55,789 nucleotides of DNA, from contig JAIXXB010000008.1 of assembly GCA_027490955.1 (NCBI GenBank), positions 1 to 55,789 on the forward strand, written 5' to 3'. This stretch comes from Rhodobacter sp. (lineage in GTDB: Bacteria; Pseudomonadota; Alphaproteobacteria; Rhodobacterales; Rhodobacteraceae). The translations under genes were made by a program, and so were the position numbers. Shown in pieces: positions 25,445-33,950 of this stretch (position 1 is its first letter; every line of letters starts with the position of its first letter). The notes beneath the pieces were generated by a model. The model searched no databases, was not told the origin of the DNA, and saw nothing but the letters and a program-made list of their open reading frames with translations.

Positions 25445-25490
25445 ACCCTAGTTCCTTCACAATCTGCCTACGCTTTGCGCGGCTTGGTTG

Positions 25491-25512
25491 ACACGGTGCG
25501 AATGCGCCGTGT
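25491..25512 (-). promoter_or_regulatory. hairpin in the flaA mRNA leader
   Basis: On the transcript, ACACGG pairs with CCGTGT, followed inward by one C-A mismatch, two more GC pairs and a 4-base ATTC loop. It lies about 46 bases before the flagellin start codon. A leader stem of this kind is a plausible target for FlbT, which is encoded downstream; that link is inference. Confidence 0.45.
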
Positions 25513-25608
25513 GGATGACCGTTCTGCACGCTGCGCCCGTTTGATTTGCGTAATCTGCGGCCGCGCCACCCCATCATGGGATGCATCTGCCATTAGTGGC
25601 CCAAGGCC

Positions 25609-25623
25609 CTAAAACTTTGCTAA
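25609..25623 (-). promoter_or_regulatory. possible CtrA-like site upstream of flaA (TTAG-N7-TTAG)
   Basis: CTAA-N7-CTAA on the plus strand reads TTAG-N7-TTAG on the minus strand, two mismatches from TTAA-N7-TTAA. It is 165 bases upstream of the flaA ATG. This is weaker than the fliF/fliL site and could be chance. Confidence 0.3.
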
Positions 25624-25706
25624 CGCCTGCCAGCCTCATCCATAGAATTTGAGGCAACTTTTGCGTGCGCGCCCGCGCGGGCAGCCTGCTGTGCGCCCAT
25701 TTGGGG

Positions 25707-26036
25707 CTAAAACCGCCGTGCGAAACTGCTGTGCTGGCCATGTTGCGCCCGCTGGCCGCGCCCGTCATAGGTTGAAAACCCCTGCGCTGCATCGCGGATT
25801 TCGGCAATGCGGCGCTGGGCTGCGCGCACACCGCGCCCTGCGGCCATCAGGCAGGCGGCATTGCGTTCGGCCTTGGCCCTTATCTGCGCCAAAAGCGCCG
25901 CATCGCGCAGGGTTTGCGCGCCAGCCATACTGGTTTCCAGCGCGGGGGTCAGCTGTTCTAGCTGCGCAAAATCGGCAATCAGAATTGCGCTGTGAATACG
26001 GTCCAAAAGCTCTAGCGTGGTGGCATTACCCTGCAT
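25707..26036 (-). CDS. FlgN-like export chaperone (candidate)
   Basis: 109 residues, all-helical, no signal peptide. The order LELLDRIHSAILIADFAQLE, then PALETSMAGAQTLRDAALLA and IRAKAERNAACLMAAGRGVR matches the three-helix layout of FlgN-type chaperones, which keep FlgK and FlgL soluble before export. Rhodobacterales usually encode such a protein next to flgJ. The start overlaps the flgJ end by 11 bases. The C-terminal 20 residues are polar and probably disordered. Homology is inferred from pattern and position, not from a strong motif. If flgK is lost, FlgL would be its remaining client. Confidence 0.6.
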   Translation of the reverse strand: MQGNATTLELLDRIHSAILIADFAQLEQLTPALETSMAGAQTLRDAALLAQIRAKAERNAACLMAAGRGVRAAQRRIAEIRDAAQGFSTYDGRGQRAQHGQHSSFARRF

Positions 26037-26331
26037 GTGCCGCCCTTTCTTTCAGCGAGTTAAAGATCTGCTCGGCAAGGCCAATGCCGCCCTTTTCGAC
26101 CATGGCCTTGGCCTGCTCTGCCCGCAGAAAGGATGAAAACTGTTCTTCCCCAATCCCACCGCCAAACCCTTCGGGTGCAGCGCCAAGCCCTGCATGACCC
26201 AGCATTTCGGCCAGAAAACTGGCTTCTAGCGCCTTGGCCTTTTCCATCAGCGCGCGGTCTTGGGGGGCAAGGGTCGCAGCGGCTGCGGGCCGCACCTGCT
26301 GGGGCGAAAGGGGGGGTATTGGGCTGTCCAT
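26026..26331 (-). CDS. flgJ: rod-binding protein FlgJ (short form)
   Basis: 101 residues from the ATG at 26329-26331, with a GGAG ribosome site before it; an upstream in-frame extension has no family character. The rod-binding domain is recognisable: ALMEKAKALEASFLAEMLGH, then EEQFSSFLRAEQAKAMVEKG and GGIGLAEQIFNSL. The muramidase domain of enteric FlgJ is missing, which is normal in alphaproteobacteria. The separate SltF-like enzyme at 11374-12054 is expected to supply that activity. Confidence 0.88.
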   Translation of the reverse strand: MDSPIPPLSPQQVRPAAAATLAPQDRALMEKAKALEASFLAEMLGHAGLGAAPEGFGGGIGEEQFSSFLRAEQAKAMVEKGGIGLAEQIFNSLKERAAHAG

Positions 26332-26377
26332 AGGGCGCTCCTGATAGATCGGATTTTTTGCAATATGCGCGCTTTGG

Positions 26378-26392
26378 GTAAACAGATGGTAA
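26378..26392. promoter_or_regulatory. GTAA-N7-GTAA direct repeat between flgJ and fliK
   Basis: Two GTAA words spaced by seven bases (TTAC-N7-TTAC on the minus strand) lie between the divergent flgJ and fliK. The spacing is that of CtrA sites, but each half differs by one base from TTAA. Listed as a weak candidate operator for this divergent pair. Confidence 0.3.
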
Positions 26393-26446
26393 CCAATCGC
26401 GGGCAAAGTCGCCTCATCCGCCAGAAGGCGCGGCAGAAGTCGAGGG

Positions 26447-28132
26447 ATGATGATTGCGGCAGTGATGCAACAGCTGTTTGGGCCTGTTTTGCAGGGGCAA
26501 AATGGCGAGACTGGTGAAACAACGGGCGGAGATCAGGGCGATGAATTCGCGGGCCTGATGGCCGAAGGGGATGATTCGCCCATCACGGCAGAGGGGGCGG
26601 TCAAGGCTGCGGCAGAGGGCGCTGTACCGCCCACGGCCCTGCCTGATCTGATCGCGCAGGCCCCTGCCGTGATTGCAGTGCAGTTTACCATGCCCAGTGC
26701 GGAAGATATGCCGATGGCGGCCCAAAGCCTGCCCATGCAAAGTGGTATGGCTGCGCAAGATCGGCTTTCGCAAAGCGCGCTCGCAGCCGATCCTGTGGCG
26801 GCATTCATCCTGCCCGCTGCCGCAGCCACCCATAGCGCAGATAATCTGCCTGATATGCAGGCAACTGCCGCCGCGCCAAAGGGGGATTTGGGCGATGCCC
26901 GCCCCGTTTTGCCCCATGGCACTGTGGTGATTGATCCCATCCTAACCGCCCCCAATTCTTTGGGCGCGGAAGTGGCGGATGTGGCAGAAATGGCGCGCAA
27001 AGCGCCGCCATTCGCAGCCCCCAGTCAGATGCAACCCATGGATGCTGCTCTTGAAGCCGCAAAAATGCCGCGCGGCGATGCGGAAAAATCTGCGCCCCAG
27101 ATTGTGACCCCACCCGCCCTTGCCACCCATTTTGAAACTGGGCAGGCTGGCCGCATCGCCTTGCCAAATACGGCGCTTGCGGGTCATGTGGCGGCTGGTA
27201 TTGCGCCGCAAATCCCTGATCCTGTGGCGGCGCAACCCACCGCCTTGGGGCAGGCAGAGCAAGCTCTGCCTTTGGCACAGCAGGCGGGCGGCGCTGCGGG
27301 CGATGGCCCTGCGCCACGGGTGCAGCGGCAACCCATTCCCGCTGTGGCGAATCTGGCCGTGGCGGCGCTGCAGGGCATTTTTCACAACGCAGATGCCCAA
27401 GTGCAGGTCGCAGCCGCGCCATCCGCACAGATTGGGCGCGGCGGCGATGGGGGGGTCTTGCAGGCCCCTATTGTGCAGACAATGGCTGCGGCGCTGGGGC
27501 AGGGGGCCGCGCAGACGGCCCCCGCGCAGATGGTGCCCGCGCCATTTGCCGCCGTGCAGGGTGAGGCTGCGGATGTTTTGGGCATGGCCGCCGATGGTGA
27601 TGCACCCCTATCTTTAGTGGGAATTGACGCGCGCCATGGCTTTGCGCCACCTCTTGGCGCGGGCGGAGCAGGGGCGGCCAGCCCTGTATTCGCGGGCACC
27701 ATGCCCACGCCTGCACAGCTGAGCGCGCAGCTTTTGCCCTTGGCCCAGTCGGCCCAATCTGGGCCTGTCGAGCTGGTGCTCAGCCCTGCGGAACTTGGCC
27801 ATCTGCGCTTTGAAATCCACCATCGCGGTGATCAGGTGCAAATTCTTTTGTCGGCCGAGCGGCCCGAAACCCTAGACCTTTTGCGCCGCAACAGCGAGCA
27901 GTTGCTGTCGGATTTTCGCAATGCAGGTTTTGCGGGGGCATCTTTGGCCTTTGGCGGTTGGGGTGCGGGGCAAAATACGGGGGCAAGCCCGCAGGATCTT
28001 GACCGCGATGGCCAAGCCGAGGGCACAGGCCTTGCAGGGCAGATGCCCTCTGGCCAGCCCAACCAAAACCCCGCCTTCGCGCGCGCGCCGACCTATCTTG
28101 ACCCGTCGCGCAGCCTGAATCTTCGCCTATGA
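26447..28132 (+). CDS. fliK: flagellar hook-length control protein FliK
   Basis: 561 residues. The first ~420 residues are low-complexity, rich in Ala, Pro, Gln and Gly, as expected of the flexible ruler part. The C-terminal domain carries the conserved hook-length region: SGPVELVLSPAELGHLRFEI, then VQILLSAERPETLDLLRRNS and EQLLSDFRNAGFAGASLAF. FliK measures the hook and triggers the FlhB switch. A second ATG follows the first directly, so the start is uncertain by one codon. flgD begins 18 bases after the stop. Intact. Confidence 0.9.
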   Translation: MMIAAVMQQLFGPVLQGQNGETGETTGGDQGDEFAGLMAEGDDSPITAEGAVKAAAEGAVPPTALPDLIAQAPAVIAVQFTMPSAEDMPMAAQSLPMQSGMAAQDRLSQSALAADPVAAFILPAAAATHSADNLPDMQATAAAPKGDLGDARPVLPHGTVVIDPILTAPNSLGAEVADVAEMARKAPPFAAPSQMQPMDAALEAAKMPRGDAEKSAPQIVTPPALATHFETGQAGRIALPNTALAGHVAAGIAPQIPDPVAAQPTALGQAEQALPLAQQAGGAAGDGPAPRVQRQPIPAVANLAVAALQGIFHNADAQVQVAAAPSAQIGRGGDGGVLQAPIVQTMAAALGQGAAQTAPAQMVPAPFAAVQGEAADVLGMAADGDAPLSLVGIDARHGFAPPLGAGGAGAASPVFAGTMPTPAQLSAQLLPLAQSAQSGPVELVLSPAELGHLRFEIHHRGDQVQILLSAERPETLDLLRRNSEQLLSDFRNAGFAGASLAFGGWGAGQNTGASPQDLDRDGQAEGTGLAGQMPSGQPNQNPAFARAPTYLDPSRSLNLRL

Positions 28133-28150
28133 ATTGTAACGGAGCTTGAT

Positions 28151-29065
28151 ATGCAAACCACGCCTTTCAATGCGGGCGCGCCCAATAAAGCGCCCAATGC
28201 CGCACCCAATGCCGCAGCACCCAAGAAATCGATGATCAATTCCGATTTCAACACTTTCCTGACCATGCTGACGACGCAGATCAAAAACCAAGACCCGACC
28301 AACCCGATGGAATCGGCAGATTTCGCCGTGCAGCTTGCCACGTTTTCGGGGGTAGAACAGCAGGTGAAAACCAATGATCTGCTGAACGCGCTGTCGGGCC
28401 AGTTTGGGGTGATGGGCATGTCACAGCTTGCCGCATGGGTCGGGCAAGAGGCCCGCGCGCCAAGCCCTGTGTATTTGGGCAATAAAGATGTCACGATCAC
28501 CTATGCCTCGGCCACGGGCGCAGATCGCGCGGTGCTGTCGGTGCGCGATGCCAATGGAAATGTTGTTGGGCGCGAAGATGTGCCTTTGGGCAACGGCCCC
28601 TATCAATGGTCGGGCCTTGATCTAAAGGGCCAGCCCCTGCCCAATGGCACATATAAGCTGACGCTTGAAAGCTATAAGGGCGATCGGAAGCTGGGCGATG
28701 GCACCCCTGTTGAGGCCTATTCGCGCATTCAAGAGGCACGTTCTGGCCCCAACGGCACTGTTTTGGTGCTGGAAGGCGGGATCGAAGTGCCAGCCACCTC
28801 GGTCACGGCATTGCGGGTGGCGGCGCAGGCGGGCGCACCTTCCAATGGGACAAACACTGGCACGAATACTGGCACGAATTCTGGCACAAACTCTGGCACA
28901 CCCGCGCCGCCGCAAGCCTTTGGCAAGGATGCGGCGCACTGGGGGCGGGATGGGTATTTCAGCAGCGCTGAGGCAAGCGATGGCTATGATATTCCCAGCG
29001 AAAACCCGCCCAGAACATTAGATGAATATGGCCAGCCCATACCCGAAACATATACCCCCAGCTAA
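28151..29065 (+). CDS. flgD: hook capping / hook assembly protein FlgD, extended C terminus
   Basis: 304 residues, longer than the ~220-230 I expect for this group. FlgD caps the growing hook. The conserved N-terminal block has FNTFLTMLTTQIKNQDPTNP, then MESADFAVQLATFSGVEQQV; the FlgD Ig-like and tudor-like parts follow (NGTYKLTLESYKGDRKLGDG). From about residue 233 there is a Gly-Thr-Asn-Thr/Ser repeat and then a ~55-residue polar tail (DEYGQPIPETYTPS) with no family match. The last 48 bases overlap the end of ubiB on the other strand. The usual next gene, flgE, is absent. A GGAG ribosome site precedes the ATG. Confidence 0.9.
   Translation: MQTTPFNAGAPNKAPNAAPNAAAPKKSMINSDFNTFLTMLTTQIKNQDPTNPMESADFAVQLATFSGVEQQVKTNDLLNALSGQFGVMGMSQLAAWVGQEARAPSPVYLGNKDVTITYASATGADRAVLSVRDANGNVVGREDVPLGNGPYQWSGLDLKGQPLPNGTYKLTLESYKGDRKLGDGTPVEAYSRIQEARSGPNGTVLVLEGGIEVPATSVTALRVAAQAGAPSNGTNTGTNTGTNSGTNSGTPAPPQAFGKDAAHWGRDGYFSSAEASDGYDIPSENPPRTLDEYGQPIPETYTPS
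28847..28894 (+). repeat. four tandem 12-bp units inside flgD
   Basis: Four units close to GGCACGAATACT (28847-28858, 28859-28870, 28871-28882, 28883-28894) encode Gly-Thr-Asn-Thr/Ser repeats. Being a multiple of three, copy changes keep the frame, so the length can vary by slippage. Confidence 0.85.
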
Positions 29066-30559
29066 GGCGACACCCGCCCAAATATAGCCTCGGCTGCGGC
29101 GCGGCGGGGGTGCTTTGGAGGTATCGCCCGCTGCGATCAGCGCGTCTTCGATCAATCGTGGCAGGCGGGGGCCAAAGCGCGCCACCACCTGCGCCGCTTG
29201 GGCGATATCGCGCAAGAGCGCGGCAGGCCCCACATTCTTGCGCACATAATCCTCGACCACGGGGCGGGCCACGTGCCAAATATTGATGGCAGGATCAAGG
29301 CTGCGCGCCACGCCTTCGACAACGACCATCGTGCGTTGCAGCAAAATCAATTCGGTGCGCGTTTCCATGCCAAAGCGTTCGGTCACTTCGAACAAATGGC
29401 CCAAAAGGCGCGACATCGACAGGCGCGTGGCATCCATGCCGAAAATCGGCTCTCCCACGGCGCGCAGCGCCAGCGCGAATTCGTCGATATCGCGGTCTGC
29501 GGGCACATAGCCCGCCTCGAAATGCACCTCGGCCACGCGGCGATAATTGCGCTGCATAAAGCCCATCAGAATTTCGGCATAGACGCGGCGGGTATAGGCA
29601 TCGATCCGCCCCATGATCCCGAAATCCAGCGCGATGATGTCGCCATTGGCGGCCAGTTTCAGATTGCCTTGGTGCATATCGCCATGAAACAAGCCGTCAC
29701 GCAGCGCATGGGACAAGAACAGTTGCAACACCCGCGCGCCCAATTCGCTGCGGTCAACAACCCGCGCGTCAATCAATGCCTCTATCGCGCCGCTGTCAGA
29801 CATCGACGGGCTATCGACCCATGCCAGTGTCATCACCCGCCGCCCCGAATAATCCCACACGGGCAGGGGCACGGAAAACCCCGTGTCTTTCTTGGTGTTT
29901 TCGGCAAATTCGCTGGCCGCCGCCGCCTCTAGGCGCAGGTCAAGTTCGGCCATCACCACGCTTTCAAAATGCGCAATCACATCAGTTGGACGCAGGCGGC
30001 GGGCAAAGGGGGCCAAAACCTCGATCGCGCGGGCGGCAAAATAAAACGCATCCAGATCGCGGCGAAAGGCGCGTTCAATGCCGGGGCGCAGCACCTTGAC
30101 CGCAACATCTGCCCCCGTGGCGCGCAGGCGGGCGCGATGCACTTGGGCAATCGAGGCCGCAGCAACGGGCTGCGAGAATTCGTCAAACATATCCGCCAAA
30201 GGACGGCCCAAATCCGCCTCTATCGCCGCGCGCGCTTCGGCCATGCCAAAGGGGGGCAGTTTATCTTGCAGATATTTCAATTGCCCTGCCAATTCTTCGC
30301 CTACAATATCGGGGCGGGTGGCGAGGGTTTGGCCAAATTTTATATAGGCTGGCCCCAGCGCCGACAGCGCGCGGGTCACAGGCGGCAAGGCGGGATCACC
30401 GCGCAGGCCCAGCCATTTAAACGGCCAGCCCAGCAGTTTGGCAGCCAGCCGCAGTTGCGGCGGCGCGTCAAGGGCCAGCAAAACGGCCTTCATCGCGCCC
30501 GACCTTTCAAAGGTAGCGCCCGTGCGGATCAATCGCCAAATGTTATGCGGCCCGCGCAC
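29018..30559 (-). CDS. ubiB: ubiquinone biosynthesis regulatory kinase-like UbiB
   Basis: 513 residues. UbiB is an ABC1/ADCK/UbiB atypical kinase-like ATPase needed for ubiquinone synthesis at the inner membrane. The signature KxGQ region is AYIKFGQTLATRPDIVG, followed by ASIAQVHRARLRATGADVAV, the catalytic FHGDMHQGNLKLA and the metal-binding ALDFGIMGRI. One or two membrane helices close the C terminus (GVALAGGICFGYGLAIFI). It starts at GTG directly after the ubiE stop and ends 48 bases inside flgD, tail to tail. Confidence 0.95.
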   Translation of the reverse strand: MRGPHNIWRLIRTGATFERSGAMKAVLLALDAPPQLRLAAKLLGWPFKWLGLRGDPALPPVTRALSALGPAYIKFGQTLATRPDIVGEELAGQLKYLQDKLPPFGMAEARAAIEADLGRPLADMFDEFSQPVAAASIAQVHRARLRATGADVAVKVLRPGIERAFRRDLDAFYFAARAIEVLAPFARRLRPTDVIAHFESVVMAELDLRLEAAAASEFAENTKKDTGFSVPLPVWDYSGRRVMTLAWVDSPSMSDSGAIEALIDARVVDRSELGARVLQLFLSHALRDGLFHGDMHQGNLKLAANGDIIALDFGIMGRIDAYTRRVYAEILMGFMQRNYRRVAEVHFEAGYVPADRDIDEFALALRAVGEPIFGMDATRLSMSRLLGHLFEVTERFGMETRTELILLQRTMVVVEGVARSLDPAINIWHVARPVVEDYVRKNVGPAALLRDIAQAAQVVARFGPRLPRLIEDALIAAGDTSKAPPPRRSRGYIWAGVALAGGICFGYGLAIFI

Positions 30560-31318
30560 CTAAATCTTCCATCCCGAATGCAGCGCGGCGATGCCCATAG
30601 ACAGGTTGCGATAGGATACCAGACCAAAGCCCGCCGCGCGGATCATATCTGCAAAACTGTCTTGGTTCGGAAATTTACGAATAGATTCGACCAGATACTG
30701 ATAGCTGTCGCGATCATTCGCCACAATCTGGCCCATCACGGGAATCACGTTAAAGCTGTATTTGTCATAGACCCATTGCGCCAAATCATTGGGAATCTGG
30801 CTGAATTCCAGCACCATCAACCGCCCACCTGGGCGCAGCACGCGGTGTGCCTCGCGCAAAGCATCGCCAATGCGGGTGACATTTCGAATACCAAAGGAAA
30901 TTGTATAAACATCAAAAGATTTATCGGCAAAGGGCAGGGCCATGGCATCGCCCACAACCCAATCAAGGCGCGCGGCTAGCGCCTCGGCATCGGCGCGCTG
31001 TCGCCCTGCCATCAGCATGGATTCTGTCATGTCAAGCACAGTGGCGGTCGATCCTGCTGCGCGCCCCAAAAAGCGAAAGGCCACATCCCCCGTGCCGCCC
31101 GCCACATCCAGCAGCTTTTGCCCAGCCCGCGGGGCCAGCCAATCCATCATCGCGTCTTTCCAAAGCCTGTGCATCCCTGCCGACATCAGATCATTCATAA
31201 TGTCATATTTACTGGCCACGCGGGTGAACACGCCATGTACCATCCCTGCCTTTTCGCCCTCGGGCACGGTTTGAAATCCGAAATGGGTGGTGCCGTGATT
31301 GGGGGATGAGGTGTTCAT
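30560..31318 (-). CDS. ubiE: ubiquinone/menaquinone C-methyltransferase UbiE
   Basis: 252 residues from the ATG at 31316-31318. UbiE methylates the benzoquinol ring at C2 in ubiquinone synthesis, using S-adenosylmethionine. Motifs are [20 protein letters not shown] near the N terminus, SAM motif I in [18 protein letters not shown], then [20 protein letters not shown] and the end [15 protein letters not shown], all typical. The frame stays open far upstream, but that part overlaps mutM on the other strand and is not coding. It is translated just before ubiB, and is divergent from mutM. Confidence 0.96.
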   Translation of the reverse strand: MNTSSPNHGTTHFGFQTVPEGEKAGMVHGVFTRVASKYDIMNDLMSAGMHRLWKDAMMDWLAPRAGQKLLDVAGGTGDVAFRFLGRAAGSTATVLDMTESMLMAGRQRADAEALAARLDWVVGDAMALPFADKSFDVYTISFGIRNVTRIGDALREAHRVLRPGGRLMVLEFSQIPNDLAQWVYDKYSFNVIPVMGQIVANDRDSYQYLVESIRKFPNQDSFADMIRAAGFGLVSYRNLSMGIAALHSGWKI

Positions 31319-31402
31319 TTGCTCTTGCCGATTGCTGCGCCTTTGCCACTTATAGGGGTTAAGTTGCTGCGCCTCAATGCGCCCTAATGTCCAAAGGCCA
31401 AA

Positions 31403-32248
31403 ATGCCCGAATTGCCCGAAGTGGAAACCGTGCGCGCGGGGCTTTTGCCCGCGATGGAAGGGCATGTGATTGTGCAGGCAGAGGTGAACCGCGCCGATTT
31501 GCGCTGGCCCTTTCCGCCCAATATGGCGCAGCGGTTGCGCGGCGCGCGGGTTTTGGCATTGCGGCGGCGATCCAAATATATTCTTGCCGATCTGGACAGG
31601 GGCGAGACGCTGCTGATCCATCTGGGCATGTCGGGGCGGATGCTGGTGTCGGGTAAGATACTGGGCAGTTATGTGCATGACCATCCTGCGCCGCAAAAGC
31701 ATGACCATGTCGTGCTGCATATGGACAGCGGCGCGCGGGTGACGTTCAACGATGCGCGCCGCTTTGGTGCTATGGATTTGCTGGCAACCCACGCGGCCGA
31801 GGCGCATCCCTTGCTGGCAGGGCTTGGGCCAGAACCTTTGGGCAATCGGTTCGATGGCCCCTATTTGGCGGCCAAATTGGCGGGGCGCAAAACCCCGATC
31901 AAATCGGCGCTCTTGGATCAGCGGATCGTCGCAGGTCTGGGCAATATCTATGTTTGCGAGGTGCTGCACCGCGCCCGCATTGCGCCAGATCGCATGGCTG
32001 GCGATGTGCCAGATGCGCCATCCCTAGTCCCGATCATCCGCGATGTGCTGAGCGAGGCGATTGCCGCAGGCGGGTCATCTTTGCGCGATTATCGGCAGGC
32101 CGATGGCGAGCTTGGATATTTTCAACATGCCTTTGCAGTCTATGGCCGCGAGGGAGAGCCTTGCCTCACCCCGCATTGCGGCGCACAGATTATGCGGATT
32201 GTGCAATCGGGCAGGTCAAGCTTTTACTGCCCGCGCTGCCAAAGCTAA
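31403..32248 (+). CDS. mutM: formamidopyrimidine-DNA glycosylase (Fpg/MutM)
   Basis: 281 residues. It removes oxidised purines such as 8-oxoguanine from DNA and nicks the site. The N-terminal [13 protein letters not shown] holds the catalytic Pro2 and Glu3; Lys58 lies in [11 protein letters not shown]. The helix-two-turn-helix region has [20 protein letters not shown], and the C-terminal zinc finger is CLTPHCGAQ then FYCPRCQS. It is divergent from ubiE and followed 22 bases later by the enoyl-CoA hydratase gene. Intact. Confidence 0.96.
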   Translation: MPELPEVETVRAGLLPAMEGHVIVQAEVNRADLRWPFPPNMAQRLRGARVLALRRRSKYILADLDRGETLLIHLGMSGRMLVSGKILGSYVHDHPAPQKHDHVVLHMDSGARVTFNDARRFGAMDLLATHAAEAHPLLAGLGPEPLGNRFDGPYLAAKLAGRKTPIKSALLDQRIVAGLGNIYVCEVLHRARIAPDRMAGDVPDAPSLVPIIRDVLSEAIAAGGSSLRDYRQADGELGYFQHAFAVYGREGEPCLTPHCGAQIMRIVQSGRSSFYCPRCQS

Positions 32249-32270
32249 CGGCCCGAAAAAAGGAAACCCC

Positions 32271-33047
32271 ATGGCCTATGACACGCTGATTGTGGACACC
32301 AAGGGCAAGATCGCCCTGATCACCCTGAACCGCCCCGAGGCGATGAACGCCCTAAACAGCAAAATGATGCAAGAATTGGCGCAGGCGCTGGGCGCGGCAG
32401 ACAAAGACCGCAACCTCAGCTGCATTGTGATCACAGGGTCAGATCGCGCCTTTGCGGCGGGCGCAGATGTGCGCGAAATGGCCGATCAGGGCTTTGCCGA
32501 GGTTTTCTTTGATGATTTATTCGGCCCGCAGGCCGAGGCCATTGCCCGTATCCGCAAGCCGATCATCGCCGCCGTGGCGGGCTATTGTCTGGGCGGGGGC
32601 TGCGAATTGGCCATGATGTGCGATTTCATCATCGCCGCCGACAATGCCAAATTTGGCCAACCCGAAATCAACCTTGGCATCGTGGCGGGCATGGGCGGCA
32701 CGCAGCGCCTGACACGCGCTGTGGGCAAGGCCAAGTCGATGGATATGCATCTGACAGGCAGGTTCATGGATGCCGAAGAGGCCGAACGCGCAGGGCTTGT
32801 GGCGCGTGTGGTTGCGCCCGATGCTTTGCTGCCCGAGGCGCTGGCCGCTGCAGGCCGAATTGCCGAGAAATCGCAACTGGCCACTCTGGCCGTGAAAGAA
32901 GCGGTCAACCGCGCCCAAGAAACCAGCCTGCGCGAAGGGCTTTTGTTCGAACGGCGGTTGTTTCATGCCCTGTTCTCGACCCAAGACCAAAAGGAAGGCA
33001 TGGCAGCCTTTTTGCAAAAGCGCCCTGCGCAGTTTCAGGATCGCTGA
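32271..33047 (+). CDS. enoyl-CoA hydratase
   Basis: 258 residues from the ATG at 32271, with an AGGAAA ribosome site before it; the upstream in-frame part overlaps mutM. The crotonase fold is clear: oxyanion-hole segment [18 protein letters not shown], then [20 protein letters not shown] with Glu112, and [20 protein letters not shown] with Glu132. The two catalytic Glu residues have the 20-residue spacing of hydratases. It hydrates trans-2-enoyl-CoA in fatty acid beta-oxidation. Its place between mutM and rpsT is familiar in Rhodobacterales. No thiolase or dehydrogenase partner is nearby. Confidence 0.93.
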   Translation: MAYDTLIVDTKGKIALITLNRPEAMNALNSKMMQELAQALGAADKDRNLSCIVITGSDRAFAAGADVREMADQGFAEVFFDDLFGPQAEAIARIRKPIIAAVAGYCLGGGCELAMMCDFIIAADNAKFGQPEINLGIVAGMGGTQRLTRAVGKAKSMDMHLTGRFMDAEEAERAGLVARVVAPDALLPEALAAAGRIAEKSQLATLAVKEAVNRAQETSLREGLLFERRLFHALFSTQDQKEGMAAFLQKRPAQFQDR

Positions 33048-33085
33048 AAGGCGCGCGGCTGCATCGATTTTCAGGGATTTCGCGG

Positions 33086-33114
33086 TTGACAGCGTGCAGC
33101 CAGCCGTCTATTTG
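33086..33114 (+). promoter_or_regulatory. sigma-70-type promoter of rpsT
   Basis: TTGACA at 33086-33091 and TATTTG at 33109-33114 are separated by 17 bases. The site lies 40 bases before the rpsT start codon, in the gap after the enoyl-CoA hydratase gene. It is among the best consensus matches in the window, as expected for a ribosomal protein gene. Confidence 0.65.
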
Positions 33115-33153
33115 GCGGGCTTCAAGTGGAACTACAGATCCGGAATTTTTCGC

Positions 33154-33432
33154 ATGGCAAACACCGCCCAGTCCAAAAAACGCGCCCGTCAAGCCGAAGC
33201 GCGTCAAGACATCAACAAGGCGCGCCGTTCGCGTATCCGCACCTTCCTGCGCAAAGTGGAAGAGGCGCTGGCATCGGGTCAGCAAAGCGCAGCAGCAGAA
33301 GCTTTGAAAAACGCCCAGCCAGAATTGGCGCGCGGTGTGACAAAAGGTGTGATGCACAAAAACACTGTGGCGCGCAAAATGTCCCGCCTTGCTTCGCGTG
33401 TCAAAGCATTGGGCGCAGCCGCTTCGGCCTAA
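33154..33432 (+). CDS. rpsT: 30S ribosomal protein S20
   Basis: 92 residues from the ATG at 33154; upstream in-frame sequence crosses the promoter and is not coding. S20 binds 16S rRNA early in small-subunit assembly. The sequence begins [18 protein letters not shown] and contains [19 protein letters not shown], then [20 protein letters not shown], all S20 hallmarks. It has its own promoter upstream and a classic terminator downstream, so it is a single-gene unit ahead of dnaA. Confidence 0.97.
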   Translation: MANTAQSKKRARQAEARQDINKARRSRIRTFLRKVEEALASGQQSAAAEALKNAQPELARGVTKGVMHKNTVARKMSRLASRVKALGAAASA

Positions 33433-33452
33433 TTGGTTGAATAATAATACGA

Positions 33453-33485
33453 AAGGCGTGGCTGGAAACAGCCGCGCCTTTTTGC
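33453..33485 (+). terminator. intrinsic terminator of rpsT
   Basis: A 12-bp stem (33453-33464 with 33469-33480, one G-T pair) closes a GAAA tetraloop and is followed by a T-run to about 33483. This is a textbook Rho-independent terminator, 20 bases after the rpsT stop. Confidence 0.9.
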
Positions 33486-33950
33486 ATTTTTGCTGCACAA
33501 TTTCGGCGGTTTTTCGCCTACGTGGCCTATTTGCACAGGTTGAAAAACCTTTGACGATTCGGCCCAGCCAAAGCCCTGTCAAGTTCGAAGTTCGGTTGCG
33601 CTTTGCTTTGCGGTCTTGTTAATCTGCCATCAGCGAGTCGCATCGCGGTAGGGGACGTGCCGAAATTAAAGGTAAGGTTGCATCAAGGGTCGCTGCCAGA
33701 ATAACAGACCCAAGGCGTAAAAACCTTTCTTTATCATAGGCTTGTATCACAGTTGGGCATGTTGCCCGTGTTTGTTTTTCGGCTTTTGCCCGTGTTTGGG
33801 CTAAGGGCGGGGATGCTGTGTGCAAAATGGATTTTCGGGGTGGCCATCGGTCATACCGATCCGCGGACCTAAGATGCGAATGCGCATAGGTTGTGTATAA
33901 AGTGAAGAAAGACGCAATCAGTTGCGTCTGAAATGGGGACGGGACAAAGA
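33486..33950 (+). promoter_or_regulatory. dnaA upstream region with DnaA box and leader hairpin
   Basis: No gene is seen in this ~465-base gap. TGTGTATAA at 33892-33900 is a reverse DnaA box (TTATNCACA) and overlaps a TATAAA (33896-33901) that could be the dnaA -10 box, which would suit autorepression. AGACGCAA at 33910-33917 pairs perfectly with TTGCGTCT at 33922-33929, forming a hairpin just before the gene. GANTC sites occur near 33555 and 33635. With only one good DnaA box I do not call this oriC. Confidence 0.5.

Noticed and set aside
28847-28894. CRISPR-like array
   Set aside because: Units are 12 bp, contiguous, without spacers, and code in frame within flgD.
31319-31969. N-terminal extension of ubiE of about 217 codons
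   Set aside because: Overlaps mutM on the other strand; UbiE proteins start at the ATG at 31318.
33486-33932. Replication origin in the rpsT-dnaA gap
   Set aside because: Only one good DnaA box and no clustered AT-rich unwinding element; the box is better explained as dnaA autoregulation.
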